Origin: Rhytidiadelphus loreus
Lineage: Eukaryota > Streptophyta > Bryopsida > Hypnales > Hylocomiaceae
DNA: 64,000 nt
Assembly (NCBI GenBank): GCA_947034895.1
Contig: OX344762.1
Span: 48,525,087-48,589,086, forward strand
Reading direction: 5' to 3'
Under the pieces are notes generated by a model, which did not search any database, was not told the DNA's origin, and saw nothing but the letters and a program-made list of their open reading frames with translations. This document shows, piece by piece, positions 39,410 through 50,157 of the stretch (positions are counted from its first letter, which is position 1; each line of letters begins with the position of its first letter). The translations under genes and the position numbers were made by a program.

Positions 39410-40240
39410 TATTTTTTTGTATTTTGAAATTCATTTGATAAATTATACACTTGTAGAATGACTATTTGAGATTTGCTTAAATCCATAGGGAAAGTTGTTA
39501 TTTAAATCTCTTTCCTCTAGTTTTAGGTTAGAGGTGAAGATAGTAAGTAATTCATAAGTACAAAGATGCTTGGTGAATCAAGAAAATTAAATGCGGAAGG
39601 TATTGCAAATATCTTCATGCATTATTTTGTATTTTGAAATACACTGGATAATTATAGACCCATAGTGTAAATCTTTGAGATTTGCATAAATTAAATCAAA
39701 AGGAGAAGTTTTCATTTAAATCCCTTCCCTACTATTTTTTTAAGTTAGAGATGAAGGTGGTAAATAATTCATGGGTACAAAGATGCTTAGAGAATCAAGA
39801 AAAATACACTTGATAAATTATAGACCCATAGGGTAAATCTTTGAGATTTGCATAAATTAAATCAAAAGGAGAAGTTTTCATTTAAATCCCTTCCCTACTA
39901 TTTTTTTAAGTTAGAGATGAAGGTGGTAAATAATTCATGAGTACAAAGATGCTTGGAGAATCAAAAAATATAAATGGGGAATGTATTGTAAATATCTTCA
40001 TGCATTATTTTGTATTTTGAAATACACTTCATAAATTATAGGTCCTTTAGTAGGATAATTCGTTGAAATATGCATAAATTAAATCAAAAAGGGAAATTTT
40101 TCTTTAAATCCCTTCCATCTAATTTTTAAGTTAGGGATGATGGATTGATGGTGGTAAATAATTCATGAGTACAAGTATATACTTGGAAAAAAGAAGAATT
40201 CAAATGGGAAAGTTTTTTATACAAATCTTCGTGCATTATT
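39410..40240 (+). repeat. AT-rich tandem duplication, four units of ~165-220 bp
   Basis: The phrase AATTATAGACCCATAG..GTAAATCTTTGAGATTTGCATAAA recurs at about 39443, 39653, 39821 and 40037 with the flanking GAGTACAAAGATGCTTGG phrase. The second unit is shorter. No coding capacity. Confidence 0.75.
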
Positions 40241-41397
40241 TTGTATTTTAAAATCCACCTCATGAATAATCACTAGAAGAGAAAGGAATGTTTTGGGTAT
40301 GGTCTTAGTAATATAGTTCTATAATTTATGACCTTTTAGCAAATTATAGTAAATATTTATTAGAAATACATTTGTTTTCAATAAAAATTTACTAAAAATC
40401 TCCCTAAAGATCATAAGATTGTAGGACTATACTACTAGGTTGTACTTAAAACAACCTTTTCCCTTGTAGAGATTACATTGTTAGGATGTTAAGCTCTATA
40501 GTCTCAATTGTCTTTGTAGCTTGGAAAATGGATTTTGGGCAACTTCATATAAGGTCAATTTTTTATGAAGCTTTTGATACTTTTTCATGATATAGATAAA
40601 CTTGTTAGTTTTATGGGATTGTAATTTGTATTTTAATTGGTGCCAAAGAGCAAGAGTTATACCACAATAAGCCTAAATATAAATTAGGTGAACAAAAAAA
40701 ATTCACGAAAATTTGAATTAAAAATTAAAGGTTTTTTGTTCTCATAGATTGGAATTTTTTTGTACTTCAAAAGCTTTGGTTCATTTTTTGGGGATTGATG
40801 GTATGAAAGTTATAGAGCACCTTCTTTTGTGAGCAATCATAGTATCATATTAAAAAAAATTAAGCATAGGATTCTTTTGGGCCACTCAAGTTTCAAACTT
40901 TGAAAACAAATTAAACAAATAAGTTCAAAAAATTAACTTTGATTCATAGAACAATCTCACCATTGGGATTAGTGTGTTTTAATTCCATTTTAAAGCTATT
41001 AATGATAAAGTTTTTTCTCTCTATAATGTACTTTCTTCTACTTAATAATTTTTTAAAGAATGAAACCACATTATTTTTAAATTTTAAATTTTTTATATTT
41101 TCAAATCAATTTTGAATGATGAAATTTTTTTAATTCAAGACTATAATGTAAACTTTTTTAAGTTAAGAAGATTCAAAGTAGTTTGTCAATATGTCACAAA
41201 TGTGATTTCTTCACTTTGAACGCATTTACCTTGCAATCTATGTGGTGAAAGTGTTTGAAATTTTTTCCACACATTGTCATACTATTCTACTTTAAGATCC
41301 TACGATTACATATTCAAAAATACCATTAATTTTCTTTTTTCTTTTTGTACTAGAAATAGTAGTTTTGAAAGTTTTTTTGGACAATTGCAACAAAGAG

Positions 41398-41683
41398 GTC
41401 GCCCCTGAGGACCAGAGGTCGCCCCTAGACCCGTAGTTGCCCTTAAAGGGACCAGAGGTCACCCCTAGACCTGTAGTCGCCCTTAAAGGGACCAGAGGTC
41501 GCCCCTAGACCCGTAGTCGCCCTTAAAGGGACCAGAGGTCGCCCCTAGATCCGCAGTCGCCCTAGATTTTGGACCCGCAGTCGCCCCCTACCCGCGGTCG
41601 CCTCTAGACCCGCAGTCGCCCTAGATTTTGGACCCGTAGTCGCCCCCTACCCGTAGTTGCCCCTACCCGCGGTCGCCCCTCAT
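41398..41683 (+). repeat. Right subterminal repeat block of the hAT element
   Basis: Four 40-bp units starting ACCAGAGGTCGCCCC (41411, 41451, 41491, 41531) are followed by CCGCAGTCGCCCCCTACCCG variants. The block ends about 180 bp from the right element end and mirrors the left block in inverse orientation. Confidence 0.8.
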
Positions 41684-41867
41684 GAAGCACGCCACGTCAC
41701 AGCCACGTAGGACAATCCGTTTTACCTAGGGGTAAAAAAATTTGAAATCCGAAATCCGTACACGACAACAAAAATCGCCCATACTCGACAACTCGACAAT
41801 TTGACATGCGACATGCGACGTCTATTAGACACAAAAACCCGAAATTCTGTCAGACAAGACAACCCTG

Positions 41868-42833
41868 CATGTGAGTCTTGAAGTGTTGGTGGTTTAGGTG
41901 GGGCCTTCACCACGATTGGAACAGACTTCCTCATGGGTTTGACGAGGGCATCAAAAATGTCAATGTTCTCCTCCAAAGCCACAATGTGGCGGCCTGTGCC
42001 CCGACAAGCTGTAATTGATGCACCTGGAGTCCAGTGAATATAAAATATCAATGAAATGAATGATTTACTGAATTTCTACTTCAATAGAGAAGAAAAAAAA
42101 GGATATTTACCTGTTGATGCGGTGCAATCAAGAACCAAGTCTCCCTCAACAGTGGTAGCTTCAATGAGTAGTTGGAAAAATCGGGGATCCTTTTCACGAG
42201 CACCTCGCCATGGCTTCCCATCTTTCATTGCCATGTCATCCTCCTTCGTATAGTTCATCAACATGTCATCTCGACCAATGTCAACATCAACATTCTTCAT
42301 CATCGAGGTGCGCTTGAAAGTGAAATTGGATTTCCCTTTCTCTCCGAAGTCCTTCACAAAGAGGCTAATTCCAAACCTCTGCGTCTGCAATTAGAAAAAT
42401 AAAATATATATGAGAAGCAAATATAATATGATCCCCCCAAAAGGACAATTCCAACTTCAAGAACTTCATGTTGCATGCTTACCGTAGCCCTAGTGTCCAA
42501 TGCCGAGGTTAAGTGTAGACGATTCATTCCCCACCACTCCTTCTTCTTCACCATGCGGTAAGCCTCACACAATCCTGCAATATCGCCCCTGACATTGACG
42601 CTTTATGAATAAAATACTATCATGCATCCATGGTCTTGCAAATGTTTGAATGCGAATTGAAATGCCGCTTGAAGAGCCTCATTCTCCAAATCTGCATTCC
42701 AAGTCGGCACCTTCGTTGATGGAGATGATAGGCCCGGCACAGGCAAGTTCTCCGAGCAATCAAAGAATACTAGGTCCGCTCCGGGCCTAGCATTCGGCAC
42801 TCCGTAAAACATGCGAGGCTTCTCCCCTGACAA
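41868..42833 (-). other. Exons 8-10 of the disrupted gene: DNA-methylase-like domain
   Basis: Exon 8 has GADLVFFDCSENLP, placed where a motif IV (DPPY-type) would be, and LQDHGCMIVFYS, a typical strand after it. Exon 9 ends and exon 10 begins with GDLVLDCTASTG/ASITA and GRHIVALEEN. These match motif I (DxFxGSGTT-like) and the acidic motif II of N6-adenine/N4-cytosine DNA methyltransferases. The order IV then I is that of circularly permuted (beta-type) enzymes. The motif IV site is DCSE rather than DPPY, so catalytic activity is doubtful. A TAA at 42603-42605 interrupts exon 8 right after VFYS. Confidence 0.55.
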
Positions 42834-42958
42834 CTGCAGACATTGGATTTTTTGTACCATCAGTTAATCATCTACACAATGTTCATTTTGGTAACGACAT
42901 ATATGACTTGGCAATTTCAAAGTAATCTAGAAATTTCCTTTTTCTAGAAGTCCATGAC

Positions 42959-43661
42959 CTCTCTATAAGAAGTTGGCGACTCAGTATCCATGTCCTCTAC
43001 AAGGTCCTCAATTGAAATATTGAGGATTAAATCCTCAGTCTTGTCCAATTCATCATCGCCAAGAACAATGGCTTGTATCCCTTGAGTAATGACGTCTTCC
43101 GTTAGTTGCATGAGTGTCGCCTTCCTCTTCACCCCGCTTTGAATTCCACCTTCCAACTGAGAGCTCTAGTCTATTGTTGATGATGCTGGAACAACACCAC
43201 CATCGACAATTTTCTTTCCTTTGGCCAATAGCTTTTCCTCTTTCTCCTTCTCCTTTTCCGCCAACTTGGCCTTCATCTTCTCTTCTTTTTCCTTCTCCTT
43301 CTTGTCTTTTGTTTCCAAGAGAACTTGGAGCCGAGCCGCTTTTTTCCTATCGTTGGCTTCCCTCTTCGAAATGGCCCTGCTTCTCTGCCTATCCGTGAGT
43401 CTTGCAAACTCATCCACCTCCATGTCAATTGCACCGATGCCCTCCAAAGAGTTCCGGAAATGAACTTCCGACGGATGAGTGTATGAGACGGGACAGTCAA
43501 TGTACCACCCTCCACCACTGAGATGAGTCGTTGTAAAAGTGTGGAGTTGGTTCGGAGTGTACATGCAATCCGCAGAACTTCGATCGAGCCAAGTGAAAAG
43601 GAATGGAGGAAGATCGTTCCTCGAAATTGCTCCTTTTGCCTCCAACTCATGTTTGAAATAA
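42959..43661 (-). other. Exon 7 of the disrupted gene: charged coiled segment
   Basis: The first part reads FKHELEAKGAISRNDLPPF and GGGWYIDCPVSYTHPSE. It is followed by a lysine/glutamate-rich helix of about 60 residues (KREANDRKKAARLQVLLETK and further KEKEKEEK repeats), likely a coiled coil. A TAG at 43166-43168 follows SSTID; the frame then continues open to the donor at 42958 (SPTSYRE). Confidence 0.6.
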
Positions 43662-45314
43662 CTACAGCAATACGCCAAAAAAGTCATTCAATAAGACAAT
43701 TCAATTAAAAAAGTGAGGAACATGGATTTATAAATTATCATGTACAATGAAGAAAAAAGAACTAAAGAATCAATGCAATGAATTGAATGGTGTGTGATAT
43801 AGATTTGGAATACATGAAACCTCTAAATTAGGAAAGATATTGCTTTTGAAATGGATCTGAGATTAGACTTATACCTACGTGTGTTGCATAAAACATTCAA
43901 ACTTGTGTTCATTGTTTCATTGTAGATTTCTGGCGTCATTAATCATGAGATTCAATCAAGAATCACTCATTAGAATCTCAATGCTTTGCACATATTTGAA
44001 TTTAGAGAAGTAAACAAACGGTAGAGAAATACCGGAAAAGAACTCTTCTAACCGCTTGTTTGGATCCATCGTAAGTCATGAAACAATCATTTTTCTTGAA
44101 ATAGTTGGCTCCCCTGAGTACCGCCAGAAACCCTTGATCCCAAATCTTCCTCTTCCACCCCTCGATATAATCCGACAAGAACTCAGGCTGCAGCGGAACT
44201 TTCATGTTCACCGTGATGTTGTCTTGCCTTACTACGTCCTCAAAGTACTCCACAGCTGCATCTTCGATCTATAGAAATGCAAGATCAATTAATATTTCAG
44301 TAGTAAAGCCCTTAGAAATAGAATTTGAAAAATTCGAAATGCAACTTGAAAAAATAAGTATTATGAAATTATTGTATGTGATCAAATGAGTATTTACCCC
44401 AGCATACCATACACATCTGTTCAAGAACGGTCCGAGCAAGGTCTCAGACACGGGTCGCGCTGGAAACCGCCGGGCATCACGTGATGGCAATGAAGAGTTC
44501 TACCACTTCAAGAATTTCACCTTGTGGAACGGAGTTGTGTTGCAAGTGGCCACCATTTGGAGCTTCTCTAGAGTCATCTCTGGAACTTCATTAGTGCTCC
44601 AATGCTTTTCGACCTATAGAGAAACAACCAAGTCGGAATTAGAATTACAACTTCAGCATACAGTAATGTTACTTGAAAATATGTTGGTATGAAACACTTA
44701 CCTCTGCTAGGAAGTCAGGACCATGAGTAGGATTGGCCACGGTTACGAGCTTGATCATTTTCACATACAGCTTGGAATTCTTCTCTTTTGCCCCGACTCT
44801 CATAGCGTTTGCGACACCTTCATGACTCTTTTCTTCAAACGGTGTGACCTCGTTGTACCTTCTCACTGCAGCATCTGCTGCTTGGGCGATCTCTTGCTGT
44901 GGAAGACCACAGTTTAAATAAATAATGACAAAACAATATCAGCAAAAAAAAGGAAGAGATATTATACATAAATTAAATTTCCAATAACTGTTGAATGTAG
45001 TTCTCACCCAGAAAACAAAGGCTATGAAGACCTCTACTGGCATTGAGTACTAAGTTTTCTTCACTTTCAAAGCTCCACACCGTTTGACCTCTGATGGTCT
45101 CAACATCTCATTGAACCTATCCATGGGTAGAAGACCATACTTCTGAACTCGATATAAGGTGTGTACAAGATTAGTCTTCACATGTGAGTCCTCTGTCGAT
45201 CTGCAATTTGAACAATCACACTTAGCCATTGTTCACCAACACAATTTAAACCTATACAAACAAGAATCAAGAGCAAAAGTAAAAGAAATGAGAATTTAAA
45301 AGAGCAATGCTTAC

Positions 45315-45958
45315 TTATTTATGTCATGCATGACATGCATGACAAGCTCAATCTTGCCTTTCGTGTCCAACACAATAGAGTCAACACTACAATGCCAATC
45401 TCGCTTGGTGGAATGAAGCCTGGAAATGTGGTTCATCCATGCCAAGCGACGGTGATTGCCATCACAAACATAAAATTTTAAGTTCTTCAAGAACTTGAGC
45501 TCAGCCACTGACTCCACATACTCGTTGAAGATCTCATTCTTCTCTTTCCACAACGGCCCCCACTCTTCCATTTCTACCTCCAAAAACTCTGAGCTTTCTC
45601 CGGCCTCATTCGTCGTTGTTACGTAGAATACTGCCGCTCCATCTCGATACCCATTTACAAATTCCTGCTCCAGCTTGACTAAGTCACAAGAGAGAGTTGG
45701 GCGTACCATGGGCATTGCCACAAGTCTGCAAAGTGGGATTTGGAGCCGAAACAACCTGTCCAGCTTCATTCGAAGTGAAGCAATTGTAGCTTTAGAGTCA
45801 ACCTTTTGGAGACGCCGGAGCTCATCCTCCATTAACTCCTTCTCTTCATCTTCCTCAAAGTCCTCATCCTCTCCAATATCGGGTTGAGCTGTGTCATCGG
45901 TTCCTGGAGTTTTGACTATTTTCTCCACATGTGATAAATCTACTGGTGACACATCCAT
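45315..45958 (-). other. Exon 2 of the disrupted gene: ParB-like motif
   Basis: The exon begins MDVSPVDLSHVEKIVKTPG, then has an acidic run (GEDEDFEEDEEKELMEDELRR). Near its end is LKFYVCDGNHRRLAWMNHI. The strand plus DGNHRRLAW pattern resembles the DGxHRxxA nucleotide-binding turn of ParB/sulfiredoxin folds. The acceptor is TTTCTCAG and the donor GTAAGC, phase 2. No stop occurs in this exon. A ParB-like fold is an inference from this single motif. Confidence 0.5.
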
Positions 45959-46659
45959 CTGAGAAAGCATAAATGACGATGGATCAAAAAGAGGGAATTT
46001 CAAAAAGACGGTGAATCTCGAACTTCAAAGCATGTGAAGTATAGTGAGACCAAAATTTTACTATAAGTGTGTCAGCGAACAAATATTTTAGGATAAATAT
46101 ACTGATAACATAAACTATAAATGGTATATTAGACATAATAAAGTCTAACATGGTTCAACTAGAAAGCAATTCCAATGAAATGGAATCAATCAATGTCTAC
46201 ATCATCATCTTCGTTAGAACTGAGAAGAATGAGGACAACTTCACGCGTTCCTTGAGCAGTGCTACTAACACATTGGCACGTGTCTAGAAACATAGGACCA
46301 GCAATGGAGCAAGATAGCTCGCTATTTGAACTATACTCGGTCCTCGAACTCTTAGGTGAGAACACATGCATCCTGCGCTTCCGCATGTTTAGTTGAGGTT
46401 CACTAACGTGATGTCTTGTTGCCTCAAGGTCACTAACCCGACTATGCATGGAGTGCTCAAAAGCATCTGCAACACGGTCAGCGGCGTCCATAACATCATC
46501 GAAGCTTACCAAGTCTTCGAGTACAGTATCCTCATCCTTTGAATCACTAGAGACCTCCATGTTGTTGTTGGCCGGAGTGAAAGACTGTGAAGGACCTGGT
46601 GCTTGAGACACAGGAACTATAGTAGGCAATACCAAAGATCCATGCCTTCCATCCGCAAC

Positions 46660-48869
46660 CTGTCAGTAAAACAAACAATTGCACAGATACAAAGTAAGTA
46701 ACGTATACCATGTCAAAAGTTGCTTCCAATTTTGAAAATAAATGCCTTTTCGGATGTGAAAATGTAATAGAACGAGACGCTTCTACCTATGTTGGAAATT
46801 AGTAAAGTACCATCTTTTGGGGGTCCAAGAAGAGACCGTTTGGGTTCAGTCTGATCCGACTGATCCCAATATACATTCTGCTTGACCTCCAAATATTGGT
46901 ACTAGAAGTCTAGAACTAATAGTATTGATTCAACAAATGAGGTACAAGCGTTAAATGTTATTATTCAAATGACCTCTCATGAATATAATTAGGAAAATCA
47001 CCAAGAATGCAGACGATAATCTATGATGCATCATGTTCCTACAAGCACTAAATTAATCATCAAAAAAATATAGTTTAAAATTATATTTCATCTTATATAA
47101 ATGAATTACCACTTCTTAGGGGTCAAGCAAAGACTAAAAAATCTTGAGTCGGATCCGACTCACACACTTAAAGTACCAAGTGTACCCCCTCAAAAATATA
47201 ATTCATTTCTCAATAAACAAGGTTTAGGGAATAAGAAAGATCAATGTCTCTTGGGTGAAAACTATAGGATGAAGGAGTTCTAATTAAATACGGCAAACTA
47301 GGACAAGACATGTGGTTCATAAACCCGACGAAGACCAACAACGTAGGTTTAAATAAATAAAAAATGGACAAACAAGGACAATAAAGGTCAATCATTAGAT
47401 AATTGATTAAGGCACCTAAATATTCAAGAGATAAAAAAAAATATAACCAAAAAATAATAAAAGTACCATTTTCTGGGGGTTGGCCTGATCAGACGGATGG
47501 TTCAGTCGGATCCGACGGACCACCCGGTTGAGTTACGCTGACCCCCTGAATTTAGTACATGGAGGTTACTTTTATAATGCATTTTTTTTTGTTCGACTAA
47601 TTTCAGAATCCTTTTATTACTTTTATAATGCATTTTTTTTTATTCGACTAATTTCAGAATGACATAGTAGGTCAACTTGACCTACACTCTAAATTCTAGT
47701 GAAAAATAAATTGTCAATCAAGAAAGTAGGCGTGCCAAAAAGAAGGTACTGCTAAAAAAAATGCCACCAACCTGAGCGAAATGCAAACGATCACCAGTTT
47801 TGAGGGGTCCGGCTGAACCTCGCCAGGGATCAGTCGGATCCGACGGGACTTCGGGGAGGACCAGTCCGACCCCCCAATACTGGTGATCGTCAAATTCCCT
47901 CTTGCTTAAAAATCAATCCAACCGAGTGATCAGGGACTCGGTAATCGGTGATCACCACCATTCAGGTCTTAAATATGAGCCTGAACTTAAACATTTTTGA
48001 GAAGCCACCGATCGGGTGACTGGGAGATCAGTGCTCTACCAAATACAGGTGATGCCTGATTGGGTGATCTGGCGACCGGGCGATCGGATGATCGGGTGAG
48101 CGGGTGAGCGGGTGTGCTTAAAAGATCATTGAATCTAGATTAATCAGGTGAGTCTTGATCTCCGCCGACACCCCAAACTTACACGCAAGAGATCGAAGTC
48201 CCTCAATATTGCGGATCCGACATCACGACAGCGGATTCCCTCTTCCACCTGAGCAACGGCTTCATCGATAAAACAAACAAGAATTACTTGTTTCTGGGGG
48301 TCCGGCTGACCCTCTCCAGGGATCAGTCGAATCTGACTGACCTTTGGGGAGGACCAGTCCGACCCCCAAAAAAATCGCCTCAATCGGAAGTCGTCACGAT
48401 CAAAGCTGCGCCATGAGATAATTTGGACGTGTCGGAAGAATTTTCTCGAAAGAATTTTGAAGCCCAAGAACGCAGACTAAGGGACTGAACTACGAATCCA
48501 AAATGCAGAAGCGGCATTCTTCAACCTCGACGACATTTGGCATTGACCTTCCGTAGATCAGCCCGTCCACCGTGAAACAATTCTCGAACACGTGAACTAA
48601 TGGCCGACTCATCTGCTGTTTCTCAAACCGGCTTGCAAAAGCTCAAACCAGCTTGCAAAAACAGTTTCTCAAACCGAGACGAGCAAACCAGCTAGCAAAA
48701 GCTCGTGCGCTGAATCTAGAAGGAATTGCACTTACTTGGTTGCGTGGTCGAGTTGGAGAGGATCTTCCCCCACGAGCTTGTGAATTCGGCTCCTCCTGTC
48801 CAGCGTGGCTCCTGGTGTTGCGAGTCATCCTCCCCTGCTGAAAAAGAACAAAATTTCACATATTCACAA
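46660..48869. repeat. Region with dispersed GTCGGATCCGAC palindromes
   Basis: Palindromes occur at 47148-47159, 47505-47516 and 47833-47844, with diverged copies at about 46849 (GTCTGATCCGAC) and 48325 (GTCGAATCTGAC). Each sits in a similar setting: a GGGGGTCC/GGGGTCCGGCTGA word upstream, and in two cases GGGGAGGACCAGTCCGACCC downstream. GATCGGGTGA words cluster at 47945-48110. No gene is supported; this may be an intron or upstream part of the ParB/methylase-like gene. Confidence 0.55.
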
Positions 48870-49121
48870 ATGAGGTTTGTACTTCAGAAAATGCAGACGG
48901 ACTTGCGGGAGAAATTGCAAGAAGAATGGAGGAACTGGTTTTCTCGAGCGCTGAAAGGGAGGGACGACGAGACCCTTCCCGGCTTCCCCCGCAAACCTGT
49001 GTACGAGGTGGCGCCAGCTGTCATTCGCGACACCAATAAGCAGGAGGGTCAGCGAGGAAACAGCGGCGCCCCACAACTAATTTTGCTTGTCTCTTATCCT
49101 GCTACCCCCCCTGCCTCTTGA
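48870..49121 (+). CDS. Hypothetical small protein, 83 residues
   Basis: ATG at 48870 to TGA at 49119-49121. Sequence MRFVLQKMQTDLREKLQEEW followed by WFSRALKGRDDETLPGFPRK suggests a charged amphipathic helix then a proline-rich part. GC content is higher than the surroundings and codon use is even. I do not recognise it. The C-terminal stretch after DTNKQ (GNSGAPQLILLVSYPATPP) could be intron read-through. It may be a short gene, a 5' exon or a fragment. Confidence 0.35.
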   Translation: MRFVLQKMQTDLREKLQEEWRNWFSRALKGRDDETLPGFPRKPVYEVAPAVIRDTNKQEGQRGNSGAPQLILLVSYPATPPAS

Positions 49122-49812
49122 TTCGATAGAATTTATGGATTTAGAATGTGGACTAACGGCTTCTGTTCCCAGCTGTTGCCCCAGATTCTTGAAATTTTAG
49201 TTTGGGCGCCATTCAAGTTAACTTTGAAAAGTTGATTTTCATTTCTGGGAAGCTAAATTGATTCAAATAACTTGCAGTACATTTTAGTTGTACGAAAAAT
49301 GGGATTGGAATTGAACCCAACTAGTTTTATATTTCTTGGACCATCATAGTATTAGTTACGAATTTTTGATGTTTAAGTCAAAGTGTTCTCTATAAGCGAC
49401 CCCCTCACAAATGTACACCTCCTAAACATGTAAGAAGCAAAATGTACTGGAGTTCTTTTACAGAGAAGTCGCTCAAAGGTGCATGATATTTTTTTTAAAT
49501 CAAAAGTGTAATGAACATCTAGGGTGAGTGATATCATTATTATTTGAGCTTTCAAACAATAGTACCATATCTTTTAAGCCTGATGTCTTAATACGCTAAA
49601 CCTCGCTTCTAGTTTTTTATTCAAGAATTGGTAATGGCTATAGAAAATAATATTCCTAGAATATGCTACGCTTCAAACAAAAGGCCTTTTCACAGCTAAC
49701 TCTTCTTCAAGAGACCCTACTTTTGCACAAATCCTGGTACAACTGCAATGGTGAGCACAAATAGTAGGTGCGCAAAGAAGACATAGTGAAGCCCATTTGA
49801 CCCTAAATCCAG
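49122..49812. other. No gene seen
   Basis: AT-rich intergenic sequence without recognisable frames or repeats. Confidence 0.4.
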
Positions 49813-50157
49813 CTACTCTCGCAAATAATAAGAATTAGAATGAAGGAGTCTTACGTTTACTGTGTCCAAGTCTCTTGCTCCATGTTGTGCACTATTACCC
49901 ACCCCGGATATCTCTTGAACCGCATCATCATTGTTGATTCCCACATCGTGGTCACCACTAACTCCAGATCCAAACGTAAGAACTTTTCGAGAATCCCCTC
50001 CCGTTCCCTGAGCTGTCCTCGAAACCACTCTTTTACCTCTTGTCATCCTAGATCTCTTCAATGCTTTGCTAGATGAAAAATAAAAAGAACTATGCCTCTT
50101 TTGCCTCTTTTGGTGCTTCGGACTAAGGGTATGAGGTACTCTGACCTGTACGCGCAT
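49813..50157 (-). CDS. Candidate exon, possibly 5' part of the ParB/methylase-like gene
   Basis: The minus-strand frame opens with ATG at 50157 (MRVQVRVPHTLSPKHQKRQK). It is basic at first (KALKRSRMTRGKRVV), then polar and glycine-rich (GSGVSGDHDVGINNDDAVQE). A possible donor (ACGTAAGAC) lies near 49852. Orientation and the polar, disordered character match the acidic N-terminal exon at 46201-46659, so it may be a first exon of that gene. No direct evidence links them. Confidence 0.3.
   Translation of the reverse strand: MRVQVRVPHTLSPKHQKRQKRHSSFYFSSSKALKRSRMTRGKRVVSRTAQGTGGDSRKVLTFGSGVSGDHDVGINNDDAVQEISGVGNSAQHGARDLDTVNVRLLHSNSYYLRE

Larger units (their letters stand above)
34520..41867. 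mobile_element. hAT-superfamily element, non-autonomous, 7,348 bp
   Basis: The left end is CAGGGTTGTCTACCCGG and the right end AGACAACCCTG, an 11-bp perfect terminal inverted repeat. The 8-bp CATGTGAG lies directly outside both ends (34512-34519 and 41868-41875). An 8-bp duplication with CAGGG ends is diagnostic of hAT elements. No hAT transposase (zinc finger, DDE or dimerisation region) is visible inside. Inside are a nested TTAA element, an unidentified protein fragment on the minus strand, a GC-rich tandem array, an AT-rich tandem repeat and subterminal repeat blocks. It lies within exon 10 of the ParB/methylase-like gene. An autonomous partner elsewhere in the genome would be needed for movement. 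Confidence 0.88.
34107..46659 (-). pseudogene. ParB-like / DNA-methylase-like multi-exon gene, disrupted
   Basis: Eleven phase-consistent GT-AG exons are visible: 46201-46659, 45315-45958, 45008-45200, 44702-44896, 44398-44613, 44033-44268, 42959-43661, 42483-42833, 42111-42384, exon 10 (41868-42023 continued at 34458-34511) and 34107-34360. Together they give about 1,244 codons; the N-terminal start lies upstream and was not found. Domains in order are an acidic N-terminal part, a ParB/sulfiredoxin-like motif, a middle region of unknown fold, a charged coiled segment, and a methylase-like domain with acidic C-terminus. Four in-frame stops lie at 45050-45052, 44500-44502 and 43166-43168 (TAG) and 42603-42605 (TAA). 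A 7.35-kb hAT element splits exon 10. Splice sites and frame are otherwise well kept, so inactivation looks fairly recent. The combination of these two domains is best known from phages and other mobile elements; in a plant it probably marks a mobile-element or captured gene. Domain calls are by motif only. Confidence 0.7.

Noticed and set aside
42944..42946. A fifth in-frame TAG in the ParB/methylase-like gene
   Set aside because: A good donor (GAGAG/GTCATGG) at 42958 places this TAG in an intron and joins the next exon in phase.
42603..45052. TAG read as a sense codon (stop reassignment)
   Set aside because: RPS8, the SET-domain gene and the last exon of this same gene end with TAG, and a TAA also interrupts it. 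Decay is simpler.
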